From: Bacteroidota bacterium
GTDB lineage: Bacteria > Bacteroidota > Ignavibacteria > UBA10030
NCBI GenBank assembly: GCA_025455125.1
Contig: JALONE010000045.1
Location: 1 to 7,124, forward strand
Direction: 5' to 3'
DNA: 7,124 bases
Numbering within the stretch: position 1 is the first letter of the stretch; every line of letters starts with the position of its first letter. Made by a program: the position numbers and the translations under genes. This document shows, one piece after another, positions 1 through 5,922 of this stretch. The notes beneath the pieces were generated by a model. That model saw only the letters and a program-made list of their open reading frames with translations, was not told the DNA's origin and did no database searches.

Positions 1-210
1 GAGGTCATCCTTGCCGTCCCCGTCGTAGTCAAGAGCTACGGCGCGTTCAGACCGGTCCCGTAGCTCCGAACCGGAGAATCCATTACCCCCAGCGCCCTGC
101 CGATATACCGTGGTAAAGGTGCCATCCCCTTTGGAGCCTACCACAAAAGCTGCCCCGTGGCCAGGACGGTAGAAGAACACGTCCTGATTCCAATCGCCGT
201 TGTAGATGAA
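1..210 (-). pseudogene. FG-GAP/VCBS-type repeat region, 3' part of the frame-broken gene, runs off the window
   Basis: On the minus strand, in a different frame from the upstream part, 70 codons stay open to the window edge. They read YNGDWNQDVFFYRPG, then a stretch with GSKGDGTFTTVYRQG, then ALDYDGDGKDDL at the edge. The two Y-[ND]-G-D-x-[NK]-x-D motifs are about 59 residues apart, the pattern of an FG-GAP/VCBS-like Asp-rich repeat in which a D-x-D-G-D-G loop binds calcium in a beta-propeller blade. There is no start codon or ribosome site of its own, so this is the continuation of the FlgD-like gene starting at 680. The break may be a true disabling mutation, an assembly error, or an out-of-frame recombination joining two modules. 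If the frame were restored, the product would be a secreted multi-repeat protein extending left of the window. Confidence 0.65.
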
Positions 211-680
211 TTGTCGGCATCGAAGATGAACCCGAAATTCTTCAGCGAGGGATTATTCACAGTGGTCACGCCACGCGTTGAAAGACCACCGGCGTCCGGG
301 TATGCGATTTCGGTGTAGGCGCCGTACCCGCTGTTGTATGCCATGACGGAGAAGGTGTAGTCTCCCGGCGCGACAAGTGCGTTGCTGTCATCTTTGCCGT
401 CCCAAATGACCAGCGTGTCGCCGATGGCGTAGTTCAATGCGTAGATCGTTCGGACGAGCGTGGCGCCGAGACGGATCTGCACGGCGATCGAATCCGCGCG
501 GTCACTGAGGGTGAACCGGATAGCTGCTCCCGTGCCATCGGTGAAGCGGCCGTCGAACAGCGCGTTCGATCCTTCGTTGGTGACGCGAAGATTCATCGCG
601 AAGACATCCGCGTACGCCTGCGAAGGTGCAAGAAGCAAGGTGACGAGAACGACGAGGCAAACTGTAAGCAGATTTCTCAT
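138..680 (-). CDS. Secreted protein with FlgD-like Ig domain, 5' part of a frame-broken gene
   Basis: The frame gives a 180-residue product. It starts with a signal peptide (MRNLL, a long Leu/Val stretch, likely cleavage after AYA near residue 25). Residues about 53-115 resemble the FlgD-like Ig fold common at the ends of FCB secreted proteins: a strand with RFTLSDRADS, then VRTIYAL, then VIWDGKDDS and VAPGDYTFSV. Around position 210 the meaningful frame jumps: the last ~23 codons down to the stop at 138 are low-quality sequence, while the neighbouring frame carries FG-GAP-type repeats to the window edge. I chose the ATG at 678-680 because GGAG (688-691, minus strand) lies 7 bases upstream; the adjacent ATG at 681-683 would be only 4 bases away. 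A longer start at 758 is rejected because it would begin inside the promoter and put 26 odd residues before the signal peptide. A sigma70-like promoter lies at 749-777. Function unknown; it is probably a cell-surface or exported protein. Confidence 0.75.
   Translation of the reverse strand: MRNLLTVCLVVLVTLLLAPSQAYADVFAMNLRVTNEGSNALFDGRFTDGTGAAIRFTLSDRADSIAVQIRLGATLVRTIYALNYAIGDTLVIWDGKDDSNALVAPGDYTFSVMAYNSGYGAYTEIAYPDAGGLSTRGVTTVNNPSLKNFGFIFDADNSSTTAIGIRTCSSTVLATGQLLW
204..230 (-). repeat. 7-bp direct repeat flanking the frame break
   Basis: On the minus strand TTCATCT occurs at 230-224 and again at 210-204, exactly 20 bases apart. By hand comparison the 20-base windows starting at each copy match at 13 positions. 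Collapsing one 20-base interval joins the GFI codons upstream directly to the FIYNGDW frame downstream and removes the frameshift. This is compatible with slippage or recombination between the short repeats, though chance cannot be excluded. Confidence 0.6.
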
Positions 681-748
681 CATGAGACTCCAGTTTGGTT
701 GAGGGGGGGTGGATTGTGAAAGGAACAGGGTAATCTTCGTGAGATAGA

Positions 749-777
749 AGTGTAACAAAAGTTCGAGCTTGTGTCAA
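749..777 (-). promoter_or_regulatory. Sigma70-like promoter for the FlgD-like gene
   Basis: On the minus strand a perfect -35 TTGACA (777-772) is followed after 17 bases by TACACT (754-749), with TG one base upstream of the -10 (TGtTACACT, an extended -10). Transcription would start near 742, leaving a leader of about 60 bases before the ATG at 680. The match is by eye; the organism's own promoter consensus is unknown. Confidence 0.65.
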
Positions 778-840
778 TCGCATCGTTCGCTTTTTCTCGC
801 AATTTGCCATGCCACGACTTCGTCCAGGGACTGAAATGGC

Positions 841-869
841 TTGACAGAACCTGCCAGTTTTGGTACATT
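841..869 (+). promoter_or_regulatory. Sigma70-like promoter for the 993-2825 gene
   Basis: A perfect -35 TTGACA (841-846), a 17-base spacer and TACATT (864-869) with TG one base upstream (TGgTACATT) form an extended -10 promoter. The downstream bases (TACATTGA) are also close to the TAnnTTTG element of Bacteroidota promoters. The start would be near 876, giving a leader of about 115 bases. Confidence 0.65.
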
Positions 870-930
870 GATATATGCCTCATTAAACATCCGCTTCCCG
901 TTGTGCCTCGTTGACCCCGTTCTCCTCGGG

Positions 931-942
931 TGATTCGAATCA
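931..942. promoter_or_regulatory. 12-bp perfect palindrome in the leader, possible operator
   Basis: TGATTCGAATCA equals its own reverse complement. It lies about 55 bases downstream of the predicted transcription start and 51 bases before the ATG at 993. Such a site could bind a dimeric regulator. With no loop it is a poor RNA hairpin, so a DNA-level role is more likely if there is any. The function is inferred only from symmetry and position. Confidence 0.3.
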
Positions 943-992
943 AGCACGTTGGGTCTTTTCGCCATTCAACCACTTATTCTTGAGGAGCACTT

Positions 993-2825
993 ATGAAGCG
1001 ACTCGTCACCATTTGCATTCTCTTCGTTGTGGTCGTGGGATTTGCTTCCGCGCAAATGCCGAGCCTCACACGCGTCTTCAACTATCCCCCTGCGAAGGTC
1101 GATACGATTCTGGGAGGACTTACCAGCATTCGCGGCGCCGCGGTTGGGAATGATATTGACAACGATGGCAAGAAAGAGATTGCCGTCACCAACTACAACT
1201 ATAGCGGCCGCGTACACATCTTCGAGGTGGTTGGCAACGATTCCCTGCAGCTTGTCTGGTCCTCTCCCCAACTAGCAACGGGTGGCGGCGGTTCAACGCC
1301 CCGCTACGTGCTGTTCGGCGACCTCGACAACGACGGTAAGGGAGAGATCATCTTCCAGTCGAACGCCGTCGGCGTCCAGTTCTTCGAATGGGACGGCGTG
1401 AATGGCAGTGACAACTATGGCACGCAAGCCTCCGCCGTGCTGGGTACTCCGTTGCTTGCCAATGCGGGCGGCAATTCGGAATACTTCCAGATCACGGATG
1501 TGGACGGCGACAATACACCAGAGCTGCTCATCGCCTACAATGCCAGCACGAATGCGACCGACAAGTACTACATTGTGAGTGCGCTTGGTGACTGGAGCAC
1601 GAACGATCCCGGATTCTCCTCGTTCAACGTCGAGTACGCCGGTACCCGAACGGAGCTCGGCCGTTGGGGATTGAGCGCAGGTTCGCCGGTGGCAATGCTC
1701 CCCGCAAATTTGGATGGGACCGGAGCGAAGGAAGTGATCCTCCACAACTGGAACCTGAAGAATGTTACAACGCTGCGGACGACTGCGGTGGATACGTACG
1801 CACTCACCGATACGACCAACTATCCGACTGCTGTGAATTATCTGCTGGGCGGCGCGAACGACGATGTGGCCCTGTTCGGTGGAATGACCACAGATATCGA
1901 TGGTGATGGCCGCGAAGAGGTTTACCTGCCGACCTATCCGACCCCCGCTGGCGGACCGGGCGCGGGAAAGGTCCATATGATCCATTATGCCCCGGGTTCC
2001 ATCCTTGCCAAGATCGACAGTTCAAACGTCGTGACCCTGAACACGAATAGTGTCACGGGCACAGGGGACGGTTTCGGTATCGGATATGGCGACATGGACC
2101 GTGACGGAAAGAAAGAAGTATACGTCTCCTCCGGTTACGGCGCGAGTGTTGTCAGCCTTGAGTTCCAAGGTGGAGACAAGACCGACCCGTCGAACTGGAC
2201 CACGAGCCTCCTGTATGCCGGTGAGGCGGACGTGTACGAGGCACTGAAGATCACTGATTCGCTTGGAGTTATCGACACGGTGAAGACGATCAACAAGCCG
2301 TTCGCATCCAAGATCGTTGCGGCTAACACCGACATCGATGGTGATGGATTCGAAGATATCATCCTTCCATTCCAGGCCATCAACGACAGCACAACCATCA
2401 CGCGCATCACGTGGAATTCAGGTGGATCGAAATGGGATACAGTGATTACCAAAGTGCTGAATCCCAAGCGCTGGAATCCGCGTGTGCTCGAGGGCACCGC
2501 GTCGACCGGTGTGGAAGCCAAGGACTGGACTGTGATCCTGCCGGAGCAGTACGTGTTGGAGCAGAATTATCCAAATCCATTCAACCCCACCACGACGATC
2601 GCGTTCGTCCTCCCCATCCGGAATCGCGTCACGGTGAAGATCTTCGACGCACTGGGCCGGGAAGTTCGCACGCTGATCCAGAATGAAGAGTATCCCGCCG
2701 GCCGTTCGACGGTCGTGTGGAATGGCCGCAGCAATGCGGGGCAGCAGGTGTCGAGCGGAACATACTTCTATTCGCTCATTCATGGGAACTTCTCCAAGAC
2801 CCAGAAGATGGTTCTCTTGAAGTGA
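993..2825 (+). CDS. Secreted seven-repeat FG-GAP/VCBS beta-propeller protein with T9SS type A sorting domain
   Basis: The product is 610 residues. A signal peptide (MKRLVTICILFVVVVGFASA, cleavage near residue 20) precedes seven Asp-rich loops of the form D-x-D-x-D-G-x-x-[DE] at residues 54, 110, 169, 239, 301, 367 and 447, spaced 56-80 residues apart. The loop at 239 (NLDGTGAKE) is degenerate and the one at 169 (DVDGDNTPE) lacks the Gly. This is the FG-GAP/VCBS calcium-loop pattern, and seven copies suggest a seven-bladed propeller. Residues about 520-610 are a T9SS type A C-terminal domain: EQNYPNPFNPTTTI, then VKIFDALGREVRTL, SSGTYFY and the final KMVLLK. GAGGAG at 982-987, 5 bases before the ATG, supports the start. 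The gene has its own promoter (841-869) and terminator (2849-2880), so it is probably monocistronic. The ligand or substrate is unknown; a role at the cell surface in adhesion or binding is inference. Confidence 0.9.
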   Translation: MKRLVTICILFVVVVGFASAQMPSLTRVFNYPPAKVDTILGGLTSIRGAAVGNDIDNDGKKEIAVTNYNYSGRVHIFEVVGNDSLQLVWSSPQLATGGGGSTPRYVLFGDLDNDGKGEIIFQSNAVGVQFFEWDGVNGSDNYGTQASAVLGTPLLANAGGNSEYFQITDVDGDNTPELLIAYNASTNATDKYYIVSALGDWSTNDPGFSSFNVEYAGTRTELGRWGLSAGSPVAMLPANLDGTGAKEVILHNWNLKNVTTLRTTAVDTYALTDTTNYPTAVNYLLGGANDDVALFGGMTTDIDGDGREEVYLPTYPTPAGGPGAGKVHMIHYAPGSILAKIDSSNVVTLNTNSVTGTGDGFGIGYGDMDRDGKKEVYVSSGYGASVVSLEFQGGDKTDPSNWTTSLLYAGEADVYEALKITDSLGVIDTVKTINKPFASKIVAANTDIDGDGFEDIILPFQAINDSTTITRITWNSGGSKWDTVITKVLNPKRWNPRVLEGTASTGVEAKDWTVILPEQYVLEQNYPNPFNPTTTIAFVLPIRNRVTVKIFDALGREVRTLIQNEEYPAGRSTVVWNGRSNAGQQVSSGTYFYSLIHGNFSKTQKMVLLK

Positions 2826-2848
2826 TCCCGTGATTCGCGTTCCGAAGA

Positions 2849-2880
2849 AAGCCATCTCCGATCTCGGGGATGGCTTTTTT
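2849..2880 (+). terminator. Rho-independent terminator after the propeller gene
   Basis: The arm AAGCCATCTCC (2849-2859) pairs with GGGGATGGCTT (2866-2876) across a 6-base loop, with one G-T wobble in RNA. The 3' arm runs into six Ts (2875-2880). It begins 23 bases after the TGA at 2825 and should separate this transcript from the dipeptidase gene. Confidence 0.85.
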
Positions 2881-2926
2881 CGTTTTCACATCGTACGTTG
2901 AGACAAGCCGAATTCCCCCGATGTAC

Positions 2927-2933
2927 GAGAGGA
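2927..2933 (+). promoter_or_regulatory. Ribosome binding site that fixes the dipeptidase start
   Basis: GAGAGGA lies 8 bases before the ATG at 2942. The upstream in-frame ATGs at 2870 (inside the terminator) and 2921 (which would put this site inside the gene) have no comparable site. A signal peptide begins exactly at 2942. Confidence 0.65.
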
Positions 2934-2941
2934 CCTTCCCC

Positions 2942-3547
2942 ATGAGACATGCATTGATTCTGTTGGTTGTCCTTCCACTGTGCGTTTCGGCGCAATCCGC
3001 GCCAAATGAACTGATCAATCTGCGGGAACTCATCCCGGATATTGTGCTGGATCTTCGCTACGCCACCGTGAACAATTTCTTGTCCCAGAAGCTGTACACG
3101 ACGGACGAAGCCTTGTTTGCGCGCAGTGCGGCTGTCCGCCTCAAGATCGTTCAGGACAGCCTCCGCGCCCGCGGTCTGGGCTTGAAGGTGTACGATGCCT
3201 ATCGTCCACGGGCGGTCCAGTACCTGATGTGGGAGATCTTTCCGAACTCGACGTACGTCGCCGACCCGACGACGGGTTCGAGTCACAACCGGGGGGGAGC
3301 GATCGATTGCTCGCTTATCGATCTTGCCACGGGTCAAGAGTTGGCCATGCCAACCGCTTTTGACCACTTTGGGCCGGAAGCAAGTCATGCCTATACGAAC
3401 CTTCCTCCAGAGGTGATCGCGAACCGTGCCCTGCTCAAAGACATGATGGAGCGTGTCGGCGGTTTCGTCCCGTACGAGTCGGAATGGTGGCATTATTCGT
3501 ATTCGTCAGCCCTTTCCAACCCTTTGTTCGACTTCCAGCTCAAGTGA
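2942..3547 (+). CDS. Exported D-alanyl-D-alanine dipeptidase, VanX/DdpX-like (peptidase M15D)
   Basis: The product is 201 residues, the usual size for the family once its signal peptide (MRHALILLVVLPLCVSA, cleavage near 17) is counted. Family enzymes are zinc peptidases that hydrolyse the D-Ala-D-Ala dipeptide. The zinc and catalytic signatures are complete: SSHNRGGAID gives His115 and Asp122, and EWWHY gives catalytic Glu181 and zinc ligand His184. YDAYRPR supplies the conserved Arg88, matching the substrate-site Arg in VanX. LDLRYATVNNF (about 37-47) is the family's N-terminal motif. The signal peptide places it in the periplasm or outside, unlike cytoplasmic VanX. No vanH or vanA ligase is in the window, so peptidoglycan turnover or nutrient recovery is a better guess than glycopeptide resistance. 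It is followed 10 bases later by a T9SS cargo gene, likely in one transcript. No strong promoter is visible after the upstream terminator; TACGTT at 2894-2899 is a weak -10 candidate. Confidence 0.9.
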   Translation: MRHALILLVVLPLCVSAQSAPNELINLRELIPDIVLDLRYATVNNFLSQKLYTTDEALFARSAAVRLKIVQDSLRARGLGLKVYDAYRPRAVQYLMWEIFPNSTYVADPTTGSSHNRGGAIDCSLIDLATGQELAMPTAFDHFGPEASHAYTNLPPEVIANRALLKDMMERVGGFVPYESEWWHYSYSSALSNPLFDFQLK

Positions 3548-3551
3548 GGAG
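3546..3551 (+). promoter_or_regulatory. Ribosome binding site overlapping the dipeptidase stop codon
   Basis: GAGGAG (3546-3551) shares two bases with the TGA at 3545-3547 and lies 6 bases before the ATG at 3558. It fixes the start of the next gene at its signal peptide and rules out the upstream ATG at 3453 inside the dipeptidase. The overlap makes translational coupling of the two genes plausible. Confidence 0.7.
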
Positions 3552-3557
3552 ACGATC

Positions 3558-5834
3558 ATGAAGAAGACGCTCATCATCGTTTGCCTCGCGGGCATGTGCA
3601 CATCTGCCCAGGCTCAAACGGAATACGTATTGAATGCGCGCAGCGATTCCAGCCAGCGGGATGTTCGCTTGGGGATCGATCAAGCGGGAACGATCTACGC
3701 CGTCTGGAAGTCGATCCGCCAGGTCAATGATTCCTCCCGCGGAGATATCGTCCTGCGGAAGTTCGACACGCTTGGGACGCCGCTCACGGCGGACATCGTC
3801 GTGCCGGAACGATCCGCTGATGACCAGGAACGCCCCGCCCTTGCGGTCCATCCGAATGGAACAGCGATCATTGCGTACGCTTCACTCCATCCGTCGGATA
3901 CGATGTATGATATTCACGCGCGATGGTTTCCCTCGGCCGGTCCTCCCTCATCGGAGCTCCGTGTGAATACCACGACCGCGGCGACACAGAGCTGGCCGGC
4001 GATTGCCGTCGCCCCGAGCGGACAATCCGTCATTGCGTGGGAATCGTGGGACCAGGATGGCGGCGACCGGGGAATCTATGCGCGTCGCTTCGATGCAGCG
4101 GGGACCGCGATCAGTGCGGAATTCCGGCTCAACCAGACGACAGCGTATAGCCAGGCGCGTCCGGCTGTCGTATATCTGCCGAATGGACAATTCGTCGCCG
4201 TGTGGGAATCTTGGGGTCAAGATGGCGGGACGCCGGTCGGGTACGGTGTCGTGATGCGGATATTCAACGGCGATGGAACGCCTGTCTCAAACGAGATTCT
4301 CGTCAACACGTTCACGGCCGATCACCAGTGGCAAGCAGACGTCGCTGTGCTGGAAGATACGAGCATCGTTGTCACCTGGTGCAGTTGGCAGCAGGATGGA
4401 GGAGAGGGTGGGATCTTACTTCGGCGATTTGCGTCGAATGGCTCACCATTGATTGGAGAGATCGCGGTGAATCGTTCGACCGCCTATTACCAGTGGCTTC
4501 CGAAGATCGCCACACTTCCGGGTGGCGGGTTTGCCGTGATCTGGTCGAGCTGGAAACAAGACCGGAGCCGCGAAGGAGTCTATGTGCAGTTCTTTGACCG
4601 GCACGGAAGAAAGACCTCCTTCGAAATGCCGGTCAATGTTACGACGGAAAGCTTCCAATGGGAGCCTGCCCTCGTCGGCATCGCCCACGATGCGGTTTGG
4701 GCGGCTTGGTCGCACTGGAATGGCGTGGGAAATGATTACGACGTTCTTGGTCGGCCTGTTCGCTCCGTTGGTCCGGAGACATTCATCCGTTCCTCCACGA
4801 TCACACGTCCTTCCGGAACGTCAACCTCTTCGATCTTGGTGCACGTCGTGGATTCGCTGGCCCTCACAGGTGATACGTACGAGCTGCTTGTGGACAGCGT
4901 CGTCGCAACCAGAACCTATCTCCGGCTGCAGAACGTCACGACGGGTGCGACGTCGGTCCCGTCGTATGTGATCGATCGCGGGGAAGGCGTGCTGTATCTC
5001 CTTCCGACGGTCGATGGATTCGCAGTGGAGGTTGTCCCCGAACTGCAGTTCGACCTCGACTATGCGGCCTCCCGATTTGCCTCGTATTCGGCGACGAATG
5101 TGGAGTTCGCGGTCCAGAAACCGACGGCGGGAACACCACTCCTCGCGCCGATCGATATCGCGCTGATCTGGGGTTCGACGGATACGCTGGCGACGGGGGA
5201 ATACGTCGCTCCGTTAGATTCCGCGATCAACGTATCGGGACAGCAAGTCGTAAAGGTCCCGTTTCGCGCCTGGAATCTGACCGACAATGGTCCCGTTGGG
5301 CTTTGGGTGCCGGAGTTAACAACGGGCAATAAGAAGTGGGATGTCGGCGAACGCATCATCTTCCGCACACCGATCCCCTACAGAACCGCCGCCAACAACT
5401 CACATGCGCAATTGCAGCCGAACATTCCCGCTGCGCCCATCGTTCTTCCTCAGCCGGGCGACACGAACTACGTCCTGACAACACGTCCGCTCACGGCGCA
5501 GGATCGCTTCCGGTTTCAGACCGACCGGTCGTTTCTTGCGGGGATCAGAAGAACGAGCGATGCCGTTCCCGCAGAATTCGGGCTTCTTCAGAACTTCCCG
5601 AACCCGTTCAATCCAATAACAGTCGTCAGTTATCAGTTGTCAGTGGTCAGTGGAGTGGATCTGCGCGTATTTGATCTGCTGGGGAGGGAAGTGGCGACAC
5701 TGGTGAACGAGCGGCAGGCGCCGGGAACGTATCAAGTGCAATTCGATGGGACGCGTCTTGCGAGCGGTGTGTACGTCGTTCGCCTCGAAGCGAATACGTT
5801 CCGGTCCGTCATCCGAATGATCCTGATGAAGTAA
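3558..5834 (+). CDS. Secreted seven-repeat propeller-like protein with T9SS type A sorting domain
   Basis: The product is 758 residues, not recognised as a named protein. A signal peptide (MKKTLIIVCLAGMCTSAQA, cleavage near 19) is followed by seven repeats of 54-58 residues, each centred on an aromatic strand: YAVW (W50), IAYAS (Y107), IAWESWDQDGG (W161), VAVWESWGQDGG (W216), VVTWCSWQQDGG (W274), AVIWSSWKQD (W329) and AAWSHW (W384). A [LV]N-x-[ST]T...Q motif recurs between them. The W-x-S-W-x-Q-D-G-G signature and seven copies suggest a seven-bladed propeller. Residues about 400-665 are a beta-rich stretch I cannot assign. Residues about 672-758 are a T9SS type A domain: LLQNFPNPFNP, then LRVFDLLGREVATLV, ASGVYVVRLE and the terminal RMILMK. 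Four 7-bp DNA repeats lie inside this domain. It is probably co-transcribed with the dipeptidase gene and ends at a bidirectional terminator. A surface or exported binding role is inferred. Confidence 0.88.
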   Translation: MKKTLIIVCLAGMCTSAQAQTEYVLNARSDSSQRDVRLGIDQAGTIYAVWKSIRQVNDSSRGDIVLRKFDTLGTPLTADIVVPERSADDQERPALAVHPNGTAIIAYASLHPSDTMYDIHARWFPSAGPPSSELRVNTTTAATQSWPAIAVAPSGQSVIAWESWDQDGGDRGIYARRFDAAGTAISAEFRLNQTTAYSQARPAVVYLPNGQFVAVWESWGQDGGTPVGYGVVMRIFNGDGTPVSNEILVNTFTADHQWQADVAVLEDTSIVVTWCSWQQDGGEGGILLRRFASNGSPLIGEIAVNRSTAYYQWLPKIATLPGGGFAVIWSSWKQDRSREGVYVQFFDRHGRKTSFEMPVNVTTESFQWEPALVGIAHDAVWAAWSHWNGVGNDYDVLGRPVRSVGPETFIRSSTITRPSGTSTSSILVHVVDSLALTGDTYELLVDSVVATRTYLRLQNVTTGATSVPSYVIDRGEGVLYLLPTVDGFAVEVVPELQFDLDYAASRFASYSATNVEFAVQKPTAGTPLLAPIDIALIWGSTDTLATGEYVAPLDSAINVSGQQVVKVPFRAWNLTDNGPVGLWVPELTTGNKKWDVGERIIFRTPIPYRTAANNSHAQLQPNIPAAPIVLPQPGDTNYVLTTRPLTAQDRFRFQTDRSFLAGIRRTSDAVPAEFGLLQNFPNPFNPITVVSYQLSVVSGVDLRVFDLLGREVATLVNERQAPGTYQVQFDGTRLASGVYVVRLEANTFRSVIRMILMK
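5626..5653 (+). repeat. Four-unit heptanucleotide tandem repeat inside the sorting domain
   Basis: The units are TCAGTTA (5626), TCAGTTG (5633), TCAGTGG (5640) and TCAGTGG (5647); a degenerate fifth, ACAGTCG, precedes them at 5619. They encode residues 690-699 (VSYQLSVVSG), between PNPFNPIT and the DLRVFDLLG strand. Seven is not a multiple of three, so each gained or lost unit would shift the frame. By reading the other frames, a gain would stop at 5672-5674 and a loss at 5704-5706, removing the end of the sorting domain. Confidence 0.85.
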
Positions 5835-5858
5835 CAGACCGAACGCAGCAAAAAACCG

Positions 5859-5886
5859 AAAGCCCCGGGATGACTTCCGGGGCTTT
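5859..5886. terminator. Bidirectional rho-independent terminator between convergent genes
   Basis: The arms AAAGCCCCGG (5859-5868) and CCGGGGCTTT (5877-5886) are perfectly complementary across an 8-base loop. On the plus strand the hairpin ends in TTT and follows the stop of the 758-residue protein gene by 24 bases. On the minus strand it is followed within a few bases by six Ts (complement of the A-run at 5850-5855), which suits the convergent PorV-type gene ending at 5923. It is therefore stronger for the minus strand. Confidence 0.8.
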
Positions 5887-5922
5887 GCTGTGTACTTCGC
5901 AATCGGTTGACGGACGCCGCAG

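Larger units (their letters stand above)
684..992. other. Divergent intergenic region with two outward promoters
   Basis: This 309-base stretch separates the start of the minus-strand FlgD-like gene from the plus-strand propeller gene. It holds a minus-strand promoter (749-777), a plus-strand promoter (841-869), 63 bases between the two -35 boxes that could hold shared regulator sites, and a leader of about 115 bases before the ATG at 993. The leader contains a 12-bp perfect palindrome (931-942) and possible weak pairings (CCCG with CGGG at 916-930; GACCC 913-917 with GGGTC 951-955). Small reading frames here have no ribosome site and look like noise. I see no convincing RNA gene or riboswitch. 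Confidence 0.7.

Noticed and set aside
913..955. Riboswitch-like leader fold
   Set aside because: The only pairings are short (4-5 bp) and do not form a recognisable multi-stem architecture or a terminator.
680..973. Small open frames in the divergent intergenic region (both strands)
   Set aside because: They overlap two good promoters, have no ribosome site and no protein-like composition.
1293..1985. Long minus-strand open frame (230 codons) opposite the propeller gene
   Set aside because: It is Arg/His/Ile-rich without any domain, signal peptide or ribosome site, and lies wholly antisense to a gene with clear motifs. Such frames are expected in GC-rich coding DNA.
2870..2941. Longer dipeptidase start at 2870 or 2921
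   Set aside because: 2870 lies inside the terminator hairpin and 2921 lacks a ribosome site; the signal peptide starts at 2942.
2780..3493. Long minus-strand open frame (237 codons) opposite the dipeptidase gene
   Set aside because: It is a shadow of the well-supported dipeptidase frame, spans the terminator and the end of the previous gene, and contains no recognisable motif.
2942..3547. Glycopeptide resistance (van-type) cluster
   Set aside because: Only the dipeptidase is present; there is no D-lactate dehydrogenase, depsipeptide ligase or two-component system beside it, and the enzyme is exported.
3453..3557. Upstream in-frame ATG extending the 758-residue protein by 35 residues
   Set aside because: It would overlap the end of the dipeptidase and bury the signal peptide; the GAGGAG site and signal peptide both point to 3558.
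5626..5653. CRISPR or insertion-sequence end
   Set aside because: The units are 7 bp with no spacers, no flanking inverted repeats and no transposase; it is a simple tandem repeat in coding sequence.
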